Shown here: positions 44,783 through 55,054 of the stretch, piece by piece
Layout: every line of letters begins with the position of its first letter
Position numbering within the stretch: the first letter of the stretch is position 1
Assembly (NCBI RefSeq): GCF_014692515.1
Contig: NZ_JACOIK010000004.1
Coordinates: 186,001 to 250,000 of the forward strand
Direction: 5' to 3'
Length of the DNA stretch: 64,000 bases
DNA from: Sphingobacterium micropteri
GTDB lineage: Bacteria; Bacteroidota; Bacteroidia; Sphingobacteriales; Sphingobacteriaceae
Made by a program: the position numbers and the translations under genes
Notes under the pieces: generated by a model
Told to the model about the DNA's origin: nothing
The model's database searches: none
What the model saw: the letters and a program-made list of their open reading frames with translations, nothing else

Positions 44783-47248
44783 ATGAATAAAAACGACACA
44801 TTTGATATCAAACACGTATTTTCTGTCATAAATGAGGACACGGAGTTTTTTCCGTTGTTAAGCTCTCAGGATGAAGAAGAGATGACCAAAGCAGATATAC
44901 CCGAAATATTACCTATACTCCCCTTACGCAACACCGTACTTTTTCCGGGTGTTGTCATCCCTATTACCGTGGGGCGCGACAAATCTATTAAACTAGTAAA
45001 GGAAGCGTACAAGGGGGACCGGACCATCGGCGTCGTGTCTCAAAAAGACATGAATATTGAAGAGCCTACGTTAGACCAACTCTATAAAATCGGTACTGCG
45101 GCCAATATCATTAAAATATTGCAAATGCCCGATGGCAATACAACGGTCATTATCCAAGGCAAACAGCGATTTAAAATAACCGAAATGGTTGCGGAAGATC
45201 CTTATCTAAAAGCTAAGGTAGAACGGGTTGCGGAGGATAAACCAAAAGTATCTAGCAGGGAGTTTAAGGCACTAATCTCTTCCATTAAAGAGATGGCACT
45301 TCAAATTATTCAGCTCTCCCCACACCTTCCTAGTGAGGCGGGTATGGCGATCAAAAATATTGAAAGTCCAACCTTCCTTGTGAATTTTATTTCGTCGAAT
45401 ATGTCTCTGGAAATAAATCAAAAACAAGAACTTCTAGAGACAAAAGACTTTGTGAAGCGCGCCAAAATCCTATTGGAACACCTCACTACCGAAATCCAAA
45501 TGTTGGAGCTAAAAAATCAAATCCAAAACAAAGTTCGGGTAGATTTAGATAAGCAGCAACGAGATTATTTCTTGAACCAGCAATTAAAAACTATCCAGGA
45601 AGAGCTTGGAGGCAATACACCAGACTTGGAAATGCAGGAGTTGGAAGGTCGAGCTAAATTGAAGAAATGGTCGGCAGAAGTACAAAAGCATTTCTATAAA
45701 GAACTCGAAAAGCTCGGGCGCATCAATCCGGCTGCCGCCGATTATTCTGTCCAGATTAATTATTTAGAATTATTGCTCGATTTGCCTTGGGGAGAATATA
45801 CGAAAGACAACTTTGATTTAAACAGAGCGATAAAAATCCTGGATAAGGATCACTATGGATTGGAGAAAGTTAAGCAACGTATTATCGAATACCTAGCCGT
45901 ATTAAAATTAAAAAATGACATGAAGGCACCTATTCTTTGTTTAGTAGGGCCTCCGGGCGTCGGAAAGACATCCCTTGGAAAATCCATTGCAAAGGCATTA
46001 GGACGTAAATATACGCGTATGGCATTAGGTGGAATCCGCGACGAAGCAGAAATCCGTGGGCACCGAAAAACCTATATCGGTGCTATGCCCGGACGTATTA
46101 TTCAATCACTCAATAAAGCAGGAACATCCAACCCTGTATTTGTTTTGGACGAGATAGACAAATTAGGTGCAGATTTTAAAGGAGATCCGTCATCGGCCCT
46201 GTTGGAAGTATTGGATCCAGAGCAAAACACGAATTTTTACGACCATTATGTAGAGATGGAATATGATCTTTCTAAAGTCATGTTTATTGCTACGGCAAAT
46301 TCATTAAACGGTATCCAACCAGCTTTATTGGACCGTATGGAGATTATCGAAGTAAATGGCTATACGATCGAAGAGAAAATAGAAATCGCGAAAAAACACC
46401 TTCTTCCTAAACAACTTCAACAACATGGATTGACAAAAAAGGATATTTCGCTCACAAGCAAAGTGATTGAAAAAATCATTGAGGAATACACCCGAGAATC
46501 TGGCGTGCGCGGTTTAGAAAAGAAAATCGGTTCTATCGTACGGGGGATAGCAACTCGCATCGTTATGGAAAAGCAATACAACCCGAAAATAAACCCGCAC
46601 ATGACAGAGGAAATCCTTGGTGCACCTCTATTTGATAAAGATCTGTATGAGGACAACGAGATTGCAGGTGTTGTTACAGGGCTTGCTTGGACGGCAGTAG
46701 GTGGTGATATTCTATTTATAGAATCGAGTTTAAGTCCGGGAAAAGGAAAGCTAAACCTAACGGGTAATCTCGGCGACGTGATGAAAGAATCGGCTACTAT
46801 TGCAATGGCATATCTAAGATCCCATGCGGAAGAATTCGGGATAGACTATCGTGTATTTGACAACTGGGATGTCAATATCCACGTCCCTGCTGGTGCCACG
46901 CCAAAAGATGGTCCTTCGGCAGGTGTAACCATGTTAACCGCACTGACCTCTCTTTTCACACAACGAAAGGTGAAAGAAAAACTGGCTATGACTGGAGAGA
47001 TTACCTTACGCGGCCGCGTACTTCCTGTTGGTGGTATACAGGAAAAAATTCTAGCTGCCAAGCGTGCAAACATTAAGGAGATCATATTGTGTAAAACGAA
47101 TGAGAAAGATGTTTTGGAAATCAAGGAAGACTATGTTAAAGATTTACAATTCCATTATGTAACCAAAATGTCTGAAGTCATCGATATTGCGCTTTTAAAG
47201 CAGCAAGTTAAGCGTCCGAAGGATTTGAATCATACAAATACAAATTAA
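44783..47248 (+). CDS. lon: ATP-dependent protease Lon
   Basis: An 821-residue LonA protease: N-terminal substrate-binding LAN domain (about 42-240, starting LPLRNTVLFPGVVIPI), coiled coil, AAA+ module with Walker A GPPGVGKTS, sensor segments and the proteolytic domain carrying the Ser-Lys dyad S712 (DGPSAGVTML) and K755 (GGIQEKILAAKRA). It degrades misfolded and regulatory proteins in the cytoplasm. A sigma-54-like site precedes it. Confidence 0.98.
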   Translation: MNKNDTFDIKHVFSVINEDTEFFPLLSSQDEEEMTKADIPEILPILPLRNTVLFPGVVIPITVGRDKSIKLVKEAYKGDRTIGVVSQKDMNIEEPTLDQLYKIGTAANIIKILQMPDGNTTVIIQGKQRFKITEMVAEDPYLKAKVERVAEDKPKVSSREFKALISSIKEMALQIIQLSPHLPSEAGMAIKNIESPTFLVNFISSNMSLEINQKQELLETKDFVKRAKILLEHLTTEIQMLELKNQIQNKVRVDLDKQQRDYFLNQQLKTIQEELGGNTPDLEMQELEGRAKLKKWSAEVQKHFYKELEKLGRINPAAADYSVQINYLELLLDLPWGEYTKDNFDLNRAIKILDKDHYGLEKVKQRIIEYLAVLKLKNDMKAPILCLVGPPGVGKTSLGKSIAKALGRKYTRMALGGIRDEAEIRGHRKTYIGAMPGRIIQSLNKAGTSNPVFVLDEIDKLGADFKGDPSSALLEVLDPEQNTNFYDHYVEMEYDLSKVMFIATANSLNGIQPALLDRMEIIEVNGYTIEEKIEIAKKHLLPKQLQQHGLTKKDISLTSKVIEKIIEEYTRESGVRGLEKKIGSIVRGIATRIVMEKQYNPKINPHMTEEILGAPLFDKDLYEDNEIAGVVTGLAWTAVGGDILFIESSLSPGKGKLNLTGNLGDVMKESATIAMAYLRSHAEEFGIDYRVFDNWDVNIHVPAGATPKDGPSAGVTMLTALTSLFTQRKVKEKLAMTGEITLRGRVLPVGGIQEKILAAKRANIKEIILCKTNEKDVLEIKEDYVKDLQFHYVTKMSEVIDIALLKQQVKRPKDLNHTNTN

Positions 47249-47254
47249 TCCCAT

Positions 47255-47284
47255 AAGCCCGCACATTGTAAAGCGGGCTTTTTT
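47255..47284 (+). terminator. rho-independent terminator of lon
   Basis: AAGCCCGC (47255-47262) and GCGGGCTT (47273-47280) form an 8-bp GC-rich stem with a 10-nt loop, followed by TTTT. It begins a few bases after the lon stop. Confidence 0.9.
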
Positions 47285-47318
47285 AGAAAGTCGTGAATGC
47301 AAAGCATTTTATTTACGT

Positions 47319-47816
47319 TTGGAATCAATGATTGAACTTTATACAGATGGCGCATCAAGCGGCAATCCAGGCCCAGGAGGGTACGGTACGATATTAAGAA
47401 CGGTTTATCAAGGCAATAATCCCGTATTTCAAGGCAAACTTATTGAAAAGGAATTTTTCGGCGGTTTTAGAAAAACCACGAACAATCGTATGGAGCTCTT
47501 GGCGGTAATAGTAGGCCTGGAAGCCCTAAAAAATACAAATCAAAAAGTCACTATATATTCCGATTCCAAATATGTTATTGACGCCATCGATAAAAAGTGG
47601 GTATACGGCTGGATGCAAAAGGGATTTCAGGGCAAAAAAAATAAAGATCTTTGGATGAGGTTGATGAATTTGTACAAACAGCATCAAATTAAGTTAGTTT
47701 GGGTAAAAGGTCATGCCGGACATCCGTTAAACGAACGTTGTGATCAACTAGCCGTAAAAGCCTCAAAAGATAAAGCTAATTGGAAGATTGATACGGTGTT
47801 TGAAACAACAATATAG
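47319..47816 (+). CDS. rnhA: ribonuclease HI
   Basis: A 165-residue RNase H with the catalytic acidic residues in LYTDGASSGNPGPGGYG (first Asp), NRMELLAVIVG (Glu), YSDSKYVIDAI (second Asp) and NERCDQLAVKA (third Asp), plus a basic-protrusion-like region. It cleaves the RNA of RNA-DNA hybrids. The exact start could be the Met four codons in (47328). It is 70 bp after lon, separated by a terminator. Confidence 0.94.
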   Translation: MESMIELYTDGASSGNPGPGGYGTILRTVYQGNNPVFQGKLIEKEFFGGFRKTTNNRMELLAVIVGLEALKNTNQKVTIYSDSKYVIDAIDKKWVYGWMQKGFQGKKNKDLWMRLMNLYKQHQIKLVWVKGHAGHPLNERCDQLAVKASKDKANWKIDTVFETTI

Positions 47817-47821
47817 AAATA

Positions 47822-48556
47822 TTATTTCGCTGTATAACTTGTCTTTACCGTAATATTCGCTGTTTTATTTCGAGCAGTAGTATTAAATGCGCCCCCATAC
47901 GAATATTCCTCATTATCATTCTGTCCCGTTATCTGGAAAATCCCTAAATCCGCTTTAATCAAATCGCCTAACGACGAGCCTGCCTCAGTAGCGATGTTTG
48001 AAGCACGTTGTTTCGCATTTTCGGAAGCTTGGGAAATCAATTCCAATTTTAGATCTTCCAATTTCGAATAGTAGTAATTAGGAGAATTTGAGCTCAACTC
48101 AATACCTTGCGAGATGAGCGTCGAAATTTCTCTCGATGCGTTATCTACTTTATCCAAATCTTTTGATTCGATGCTCACGTTCTGCGACAAATTATAGCCG
48201 GTAAATGTATTATAGCTGTTACCTTGTCCGTCTGAATGGTAGGAAAATTCCCTATTGATATTTACCGCATTAAATACAATCTCTTTCGGGTTAATGCCCT
48301 GCTGCTCCAAAAATTGCCGTACTAAATCCCGGTCTCTTTTTAATTGCTCTGAAGCTGAACTTAAATCCATGGATTTCCGGCTAAATGAAGCAGACCATTT
48401 TACAATGTCCGATTCAAAATCCTTTTTGGCATTTCCCGTAACGTTTATTGTATTACTAATTTTGTACTTATATTTATAGGCATTCGCTAATACCGCGGCG
48501 AAAATCACGATCGCCAACGCTCCAATTACAGCTGCAATTATACTAGTTGATTTCAT
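47822..48556 (-). CDS. SIMPL/DUF541 domain protein
   Basis: A 244-residue protein with an N-terminal membrane or signal segment (about 8-28) followed by the SIMPL (DUF541) domain (about 40-235): TINVTGNAKKDFESDIVKW and SSSASEQL-like repeats, ending in a strand-rich NTTARNKTANITVKTSYTAK. It is predicted to be envelope-associated. Function is unknown in bacteria; some relatives associate with oxidative-stress responses. It is convergent with rnhA. Confidence 0.85.
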   Translation of the reverse strand: MKSTSIIAAVIGALAIVIFAAVLANAYKYKYKISNTINVTGNAKKDFESDIVKWSASFSRKSMDLSSASEQLKRDRDLVRQFLEQQGINPKEIVFNAVNINREFSYHSDGQGNSYNTFTGYNLSQNVSIESKDLDKVDNASREISTLISQGIELSSNSPNYYYSKLEDLKLELISQASENAKQRASNIATEAGSSLGDLIKADLGIFQITGQNDNEEYSYGGAFNTTARNKTANITVKTSYTAK

Positions 48557-48680
48557 CTGTTTATTTTTTGTTTTTTAGATGTTAGATGGAATTGTATACC
48601 AATTTCCATGCCTAAATAAATTGACTTTTTACATTTTAATTATTACTTTCAACGCAAATTAGTTCGTTCATCCCCGATGA

Positions 48681-48770
48681 CACCTGCTGGACCACTACCT
48701 CAAGAAGGATATCAATACGTATCCAGTCTATGCAAGCTTCGTCACTATCAAAAATAATTTATACGAATGA
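48681..48770 (+). pseudogene. possible coding remnant before the S9 peptidase gene
   Basis: A 29-codon frame with no start codon and a stop directly upstream (48678-48680) reads like protein (HLLDHYLKKDINTYPVYASF and following). It ends in a TGA that overlaps the ATG of the next gene. Most of its codons end in G or C, unlike the surrounding AT-rich DNA. It may be the tail of a decayed gene. Too short for a family assignment. Confidence 0.35.
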
Positions 48771-51517
48771 AAATTAGTATAGCTTCTACTTTAAGTATCT
48801 TATTACTCCTATCCACCGGTTTATTTGCACAAAAACAACCATTAGATCACCGCGTTTATGATAGTTGGAAAAGTATTGTCAATGCAGACGTTAGTAAGAC
48901 AGGAAAATTTATCCAATATCAGATTACGCCACAAGAAGGCGATGCAATTTTTGAACTCAAAAATAAGGACAATGATCTCCTTTTTTCTTTACCCCGTGTT
49001 ACCGACGCAAAACTCACACAGGAGGAATCTTTCCTCATTGGTAAGATAAAACCTCTTTTCGAAGAAACAAGACAGGCAAAAATCAAAAAGAAAAAAAATG
49101 CGGATATGCCGAAGGATTCTTTAATTATCGTCGACATTCAACATAGAGATCAATGGAAAATCCCAGCTGTGAAGGTCTACAAACTCGCCCAGAATAAAAA
49201 TGAGTATGTAGCGTTTTTGAGTTCGACTTCTGATTCCATTTCTATACTGCACGTGCGCAACCTTCTCACTGGCGATACACTAAATTTTTGTAAAGTCGAT
49301 CAATTTGTATGGAGTCCGAACGAAGATTTCCTTTTATTTTCGAAGAAAAATGAACCAAAGGATTCTCTTTCGACCGATGCTGGACTTTATCTCTTTGATA
49401 TGACGGACAAAAAATTGAAGAAAATCAGTAACGGTCAAGGCAACTATAAAGAACTGCTTTTTGATGATAACGGCAGACAGCTTGCCTTTCTCGCAGACAA
49501 AACGCCGGAGAAATCACTCCTCAAAGATTTCAAGCTTTACTATTATACCCCTCAATTAGACACGGCTCGTATTATCGCTAGTCAACAAAGTGTCGGCATG
49601 CCCTCCCAATGGTATGTGAGTGGTGACGGGGAACTTAAATTCAGCGCGAATGGCAAAAAGCTATTTTTTGGGCTAGCGCCGATTCCCAAAATAAAAGATA
49701 CCACCTTAGTCGATTTCGAACATGCACAGATAGACATCTGGCATTGGAAAGATGATTATATTCAACCGCAGCAACTCGCCAATCTAAAACAGGATAAAAG
49801 GAAAAATTTCTTGTCCGTAATTTATCCCAATAATGGTAATCGTATCGTGCCACTTGTTGACGAGACATTCAATCGCACGCATATTACAGACGAAGGCGAT
49901 AACGAATGGGTATTGGCAGCATCTGATTTTGGCAAACGCATAGCCACACAATGGGAAGGTTTTGCGCCAACCGATATCTATGTCGTATCCACGCTATCCG
50001 GCCAAAAGCGAACTGTAAAGGAGAATCTAAATGGTTATGCCTATTTATCACCAAAAGGAGATTTTGTACTCTATTTTAATCGTGAAACAGGTAATTGGCA
50101 TAGCTATCACATTTCCTCCGGAAAAATGGTTCTGTTAAATGATGGTTTGCCGGTGAATTTCGTTGACGAAGAAAACGATTCACCTACCTTACCCGGCGCT
50201 TATGGTATAGCCGGCTGGTCTACCGATGGAAAAGATGTATACATTTATGACCGATATGATATATGGAAATTTGATTTAGCAGGAAAACAAAAAGAACTCC
50301 TCACCATCGGTGAGGGTCGTGCAATCCAAACCATTTTCCGCTATATCGATTTAAACCGGAGCGATAATCCTCGATACAAGACAACACTTATTCCTGACAA
50401 ACAACATGTTTTTATCACGGGATTTAACGAAAGCACCAAATATAACGGGGTGTATACCATAAACACCGCTAAAAGTAGAAAGCCAAATGAAATCTTTTGT
50501 GCTGGATATACATTTCGAAACTTCAAGAGTACATCAGATGGAGAAACCATTATATATACGAAAGAAAATTATAATTATTCGCCCGATTTATATGTAAGCA
50601 AACGATTCAAAAACGAATCGCGTCTTACCGATATAAATCCACAACAAACAACTTACAACTGGGGAACAGCAGAACTGGTACGATGGACGACACCCTCTGG
50701 CTTTGAGGCTGAGGGTATTTTATATAAACCTGAGAACTTTGATCCGAACAAGAAATATCCCATTATAGCTTATTTCTATGAAAAGCTAAGCAACGGATTA
50801 TATACGTATCAAGCTCCTGCTCCCACGCCTTCCCGATTGAATATTCCTTATTATGTAAGTAACGAATATTTGGTATTTGCACCCGATATTCGTTATGAAA
50901 TCGGATATCCAGGAAAATCCGCGGAGGAATATGTAAATTCTGGCATGCGTTATTTGGCAGAGAATTCTTGGGTGGATTCCACCAAAATGGCCATTCAGGG
51001 ACAAAGTTGGGGTGGTTACCAGGTAGCGCATCTGATCACGCGGACGAATATGTATGCTGCAGCATGGAGTGGCGCACCTGTCGTCAATATGACATCAGCT
51101 TATGGTGGCATCCGTTGGCAGAGCGGCATGTCCAGACAGTTCCAGTACGAACGGACACAATCGAGAATCGGAAAAACACTATGGGAAGATCGTGACCTTT
51201 ATATAGAAAATTCTCCGCTATTCTTTTTGGATCGTGTAACTACACCTGTTGCAATTATGCACAATGACAGTGATGGTGCGGTGCCTTGGTATCAAGGTAT
51301 CGAGATGTTCACGGCATTACGACGTTTACAGAAGCCCGTTTGGTTATTAAATTATAATGGGGACGAGCACAACCTTATGAAAAGACAAAACCGAAAAGAT
51401 ATCCAAATTCGGCAAGCGCAGTTCTTTGACCACTTCCTAAAAGACAAACCTGCCGCCAAATGGATCGAATATGGTGTTCCGGCTACAGAAAAAGGAATAG
51501 ACTGGGGATTTGATTAA
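48767..51517 (+). CDS. S9-family prolyl oligopeptidase-like serine peptidase
   Basis: A 916-residue protein with a signal peptide (about 1-21, STLSILLLLSTGLFAQ), a beta-propeller-like N-terminal domain and a C-terminal alpha/beta-hydrolase domain. The catalytic triad is S747 (GQSWGGY), D836 (NDSDGAVPW) and H868 (GDEHNL). It is exported, probably to the periplasm, where related enzymes cleave short peptides after proline. It is longer than usual DPP4-like proteins (about 700-750), mainly by the N terminus. Confidence 0.92.
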   Translation: MKISIASTLSILLLLSTGLFAQKQPLDHRVYDSWKSIVNADVSKTGKFIQYQITPQEGDAIFELKNKDNDLLFSLPRVTDAKLTQEESFLIGKIKPLFEETRQAKIKKKKNADMPKDSLIIVDIQHRDQWKIPAVKVYKLAQNKNEYVAFLSSTSDSISILHVRNLLTGDTLNFCKVDQFVWSPNEDFLLFSKKNEPKDSLSTDAGLYLFDMTDKKLKKISNGQGNYKELLFDDNGRQLAFLADKTPEKSLLKDFKLYYYTPQLDTARIIASQQSVGMPSQWYVSGDGELKFSANGKKLFFGLAPIPKIKDTTLVDFEHAQIDIWHWKDDYIQPQQLANLKQDKRKNFLSVIYPNNGNRIVPLVDETFNRTHITDEGDNEWVLAASDFGKRIATQWEGFAPTDIYVVSTLSGQKRTVKENLNGYAYLSPKGDFVLYFNRETGNWHSYHISSGKMVLLNDGLPVNFVDEENDSPTLPGAYGIAGWSTDGKDVYIYDRYDIWKFDLAGKQKELLTIGEGRAIQTIFRYIDLNRSDNPRYKTTLIPDKQHVFITGFNESTKYNGVYTINTAKSRKPNEIFCAGYTFRNFKSTSDGETIIYTKENYNYSPDLYVSKRFKNESRLTDINPQQTTYNWGTAELVRWTTPSGFEAEGILYKPENFDPNKKYPIIAYFYEKLSNGLYTYQAPAPTPSRLNIPYYVSNEYLVFAPDIRYEIGYPGKSAEEYVNSGMRYLAENSWVDSTKMAIQGQSWGGYQVAHLITRTNMYAAAWSGAPVVNMTSAYGGIRWQSGMSRQFQYERTQSRIGKTLWEDRDLYIENSPLFFLDRVTTPVAIMHNDSDGAVPWYQGIEMFTALRRLQKPVWLLNYNGDEHNLMKRQNRKDIQIRQAQFFDHFLKDKPAAKWIEYGVPATEKGIDWGFD

Positions 51518-51603
51518 AAAAAATCTATATTTTCAACAATAAAACACCTAAAACATAAAAATAATCTATTTTTTTTCATTTTTTTACACTATTTACAAAA
51601 AAT

Positions 51604-51619
51604 GATGTACTTTTACATC
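51604..51619. promoter_or_regulatory. inverted repeat before glnN
   Basis: GATGTA (51604-51609) and TACATC (51614-51619) with a 4-nt spacer are a perfect inverted repeat about 40 bp before the start codon. It overlaps a weak TACTTTTA -7-like sequence and could be a regulator-binding site. Confidence 0.35.
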
Positions 51620-51656
51620 GAAAAAACAACCGAAACTATAAAAATAACATAAAAAA

Positions 51657-53846
51657 ATGTCAAGCCCAAGATTTAAAGCAGCAGAGTTAGCCATATCTCG
51701 TCCGATGGAAGATATGGAAAAAGTAGAATCATTAAAGGCAACTAGTATTTACGGAAAGAATGTATTTACTAATGCGAAGATGAAAGATTACCTCTCGAAA
51801 AGTACACACAAAGAACTTGTTCAGATTATCGACGAGGGTACAAAGATTTCAAGAGAACTCGCCGATCAGATTGCACAAGCAATGAAAACATGGGCTATTA
51901 GTAATGGAGCGACGCATTACACCCACTGGTTTCAACCGTTGACAGGAACTACAGCAGAAAAGCACGACGCTTTCTTTGAACCTGACGAGAATGGTGAAGC
52001 AATTGAAAAATTCACAGGCGATGCCCTTGCACAGCAAGAACCAGATGCGTCCTCATTTCCAAGTGGCGGTATCCGGAACACCTTTGAAGCACGTGGTTAC
52101 ACGGCTTGGGATCCTTCCTCCCCTGCTTTTATCTTTGAGACCGCAGCAGGCAAAACATTATGTATTCCAACCGTATTTGTATCTTATACAGGTGAATCCT
52201 TAGATTATAAAGCACCCCTATTAAAAGCAATAGAAGCAATTGATAAAGCTGCTACTGATGTGGTACAATATTTTGACAAGTCTGTAACGAAAGTAAACGC
52301 TTCTCTTGGTATCGAACAAGAATATTTTCTAGTAGACCTTTCTTTATTTCATGCACGTCCGGATCTTCAAATTGCCGGCCGTACCCTTTTCGGGCACATG
52401 TCTGCAAAAGGACAACAATTGGAAGACCATTATTTTGGCGCTATTCCAGAGCGCGTATTGGCGTATATGGTCGATTTGGAAAATGAAGCATTGAAACTTG
52501 GTATTCCATTGAAAACCCGCCATAATGAGGTTGCACCTTCACAATTCGAATGTGCTCCGATGTACGAGGAAATCAACTTAGCTATCGATCACAATCAATT
52601 GCTAATGAATTTGATGGAACAAGTAGCAGTACGTCATCACTTTAAAGTATTATTGCACGAAAAGCCATATAGCGGAATTAACGGATCAGGTAAACACAAC
52701 AACTGGTCATTAATTACCAATACAGGTGTCAACCTACTATCACCGGGCAAGACACCGAAAAACAATTTGATGTTCTTAACGTTTTTCGTGAATACGATTA
52801 AAGCCGTATATGAACACGCTGATTTGCTTCGCGCATCCATTGCCAGTCATAGTAATGATCATCGTTTAGGTGCAAACGAGGCTCCTCCGGCAATCATTTC
52901 TATTTTCCTAGGGTCTCAATTAGATGAGATCTTGGAAGAAGTAGAATCTGCTCGTGTAGCGAAAAAAGTGAAAAACGATGCTAACTTATGGCATGGTATT
53001 CCAAAAATTCCAGATTTGAAGCTGGACAATACAGACCGTAACCGTACGTCTCCTTTTGCCTTCACGGGCAATAAATTTGAATTCCGTGCGGTAGGGTCGT
53101 CTGCAAACTCTGCGTTGCCGATGATAGTACTCAATGCTATCGTTGCCAACCAACTTATCGAGTTTAAAACAGAGGTAGACAAACAAATCAAAAAAGGCAC
53201 GAAAAAAGACCTCGCATTGCTTAATGTTATCCGGAGATACATCAAAGAATCGAAAGCGATTCGTTTTGAAGGAAATGGATATAGCGAAGAATGGGCAATC
53301 GAAGCCGAGACACGTGGACTTTCAAACATCAAATCAACACCTAAGGCGTTAGACGTATATGTTAAAGAAGAAAATCTCGCCTTATTTGAAAAGTTAGGCA
53401 TATATTCAAAACGTGAGTCAGAAGCACGCCATGAGATTTTATTGGAAAATTTCTTTAAGAAACTTCAGATCGAAGCGCGTGTAATTGGCGAAGTGGTAAC
53501 GAGCCAGATTGCTCCAGTATGCTTCATTTACCAAAATGAACTTATTGAGAATGTAAGAGGCTTGAAAGACTTAGGTTTACCAAAAGAATCCTACAGCTCC
53601 CAAATTAATTTAGTAGAACGTATTTCTAAACACACCAACTTGATTTTGGAGAAAGCCGAGGAAATGCGCCAAGCACGGAAACGCGCTAATACGATTGAAG
53701 ATACACGTGAACTTGCTATTGCTTATGACGAAATTGTCAAGCCTTATTTTGATGAGATTCGTTATCATGTGAACAAATTGGAAAAAATCATTGATGACAA
53801 TAAATGGCCTCTTCCAAAATTAAGAGAGCTTTTATTCTTAAGATAA
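51657..53846 (+). CDS. glnN: glutamine synthetase, type III
   Basis: A 729-residue GSIII of the Bacteroidota type. The motif order fits: THYTHWFQPLTGTTAEKHDAF, KVNASLGIEQEYFLVD, LKTRHNEVAPSQFECAPMY and the nucleotide/Glu-site GSGKHNNWSL, then EAPPAIISIFLG. It makes glutamine from glutamate and ammonia with ATP in the cytoplasm. The amt gene is 43 kb away. Strong terminator downstream. Confidence 0.97.
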   Translation: MSSPRFKAAELAISRPMEDMEKVESLKATSIYGKNVFTNAKMKDYLSKSTHKELVQIIDEGTKISRELADQIAQAMKTWAISNGATHYTHWFQPLTGTTAEKHDAFFEPDENGEAIEKFTGDALAQQEPDASSFPSGGIRNTFEARGYTAWDPSSPAFIFETAAGKTLCIPTVFVSYTGESLDYKAPLLKAIEAIDKAATDVVQYFDKSVTKVNASLGIEQEYFLVDLSLFHARPDLQIAGRTLFGHMSAKGQQLEDHYFGAIPERVLAYMVDLENEALKLGIPLKTRHNEVAPSQFECAPMYEEINLAIDHNQLLMNLMEQVAVRHHFKVLLHEKPYSGINGSGKHNNWSLITNTGVNLLSPGKTPKNNLMFLTFFVNTIKAVYEHADLLRASIASHSNDHRLGANEAPPAIISIFLGSQLDEILEEVESARVAKKVKNDANLWHGIPKIPDLKLDNTDRNRTSPFAFTGNKFEFRAVGSSANSALPMIVLNAIVANQLIEFKTEVDKQIKKGTKKDLALLNVIRRYIKESKAIRFEGNGYSEEWAIEAETRGLSNIKSTPKALDVYVKEENLALFEKLGIYSKRESEARHEILLENFFKKLQIEARVIGEVVTSQIAPVCFIYQNELIENVRGLKDLGLPKESYSSQINLVERISKHTNLILEKAEEMRQARKRANTIEDTRELAIAYDEIVKPYFDEIRYHVNKLEKIIDDNKWPLPKLRELLFLR

Positions 53847-53870
53847 TACGACTAACTAGCCCTCCAATAA

Positions 53871-53906
53871 TAAAGGCGGCACTCAGCGAAAAACTGAGTG
53901 CCTTTT
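53871..53906 (+). terminator. rho-independent terminator of glnN
   Basis: GGCACTCAG (53878-53886) and CTGAGTGCC (53894-53902), loop CGAAAAA, are followed by seven T. It sits in the 60-bp gap before the convergent DUF6807 gene and could also serve it, since A-rich sequence precedes the stem. Confidence 0.93.
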
Positions 53907-53907
53907 T

Positions 53908-54942
53908 TTATTTTTTTTCTTCCGCAAAATCTTGCCAACTGTTGTCAATAAGTGCTGCATTTTGTTTACCATCAAACACGACCAATCTATAGTTAAGTGT
54001 ATAAGTCTGACCGGGTTCCAAAAGCCAGTCCCGGTCTTTTGTTGGCGAAAAATTGAGGAATACATTACCTTTTCCGCCGTTGGCATTTGCATCCCAGATA
54101 CGTAAAGGCTCGGGGTGATTAAAATTAGTAGGATGAGATAAAATGGCCATACCGCCATATTCATTTTGTGACAACTTTCCCTGCACCATACACCAACGCG
54201 CCCTACTACCATCTGTATCATCCCGCGTCTTGCCTTCGGAGGTCAGCACATTACTATTATCACGACCCCAGGACGCTACTGCCCGCCATCCCAAGCCGCC
54301 GTATCGGTAGGTAAGCAACCGCAACGGACTGGAAGTAGCACAACGCATTTTAATGGTTATATCAATCCAATAATAGTCAGACTGCCTCTCCGGTAAGTGT
54401 ACCTTAACCGTTTGCCATTCATGAAGTGCAACCTCTTCGCTTCCATTTTCTTTAAAGACCACATGGTCATGAAGTGCAGTATATTCCGCATCGTGTGCAC
54501 TGACTTTGTTGTCCAGTAATCGCACGAAACGAACCGTTCCTTCCTTCTTATATAAATTCCAAAAATCAACCGTATCCCCTTCGAATATTGTTTGGGTCCA
54601 AGGATTCCAAATACCGTAGTGATGATAATGATCTTTCGGTTGTATCCGTGTGAGTTGCTGTCCTTTTAAGGTGTAAACCGGATGGATAAAGCCGCTGCGT
54701 TGATAACTACTATCTTGGTCTTTAGGTGGGTAAACCGTATTGAAATGGTAAGTAAGTAAAGGTTGGTCGTTCTTAAAAATGGTCAGTACACTGTCGATAA
54801 CCAGTTGAAGACTATCTGTTCGTTTATCATCTTTGGCATAACTAATTTGCACAGGCCGCCCGCATACAAGCACCATTAGCATACTAGCTATATATATCCA
54901 TAAATTTTTTCTATTTATCATTCGTTTTTGTCTCATAATCAA
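53908..54942 (-). CDS. secreted DUF6807 (PmoA-like) protein
   Basis: A 344-residue protein with an N-terminal hydrophobic signal or anchor (about 13-36) and the DUF6807/PmoA-like beta-sandwich pattern: RSGFIHPVYTLKGQQLTRI, DHYHHYGIWNPWT and RYGGLGWRAVASWGRDNSNVLTSEG, ending in FSPTKDRDWLLEPGQTYTLNYRLVVFDG. Relatives are often found with sugar-catabolism genes. Despite one old family name, no methane monooxygenase function is implied. It is monocistronic. Confidence 0.85.
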   Translation of the reverse strand: MIMRQKRMINRKNLWIYIASMLMVLVCGRPVQISYAKDDKRTDSLQLVIDSVLTIFKNDQPLLTYHFNTVYPPKDQDSSYQRSGFIHPVYTLKGQQLTRIQPKDHYHHYGIWNPWTQTIFEGDTVDFWNLYKKEGTVRFVRLLDNKVSAHDAEYTALHDHVVFKENGSEEVALHEWQTVKVHLPERQSDYYWIDITIKMRCATSSPLRLLTYRYGGLGWRAVASWGRDNSNVLTSEGKTRDDTDGSRARWCMVQGKLSQNEYGGMAILSHPTNFNHPEPLRIWDANANGGKGNVFLNFSPTKDRDWLLEPGQTYTLNYRLVVFDGKQNAALIDNSWQDFAEEKK

Positions 54943-55054
54943 AATTTAAAAACAGTTTTTACAAACATAACTTTTTATGTGAACAATCTACATTCCTCTT
55001 ACAAAGGGTTCTAAAAATAATCGTTAAATTTATACCACAAAACACCTCAATTCT

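Noticed and set aside
52916..53401. 161-residue frame antisense to glnN
   Set aside because: Fully inside glnN and Ser/Phe-rich, typical of an antisense shadow.
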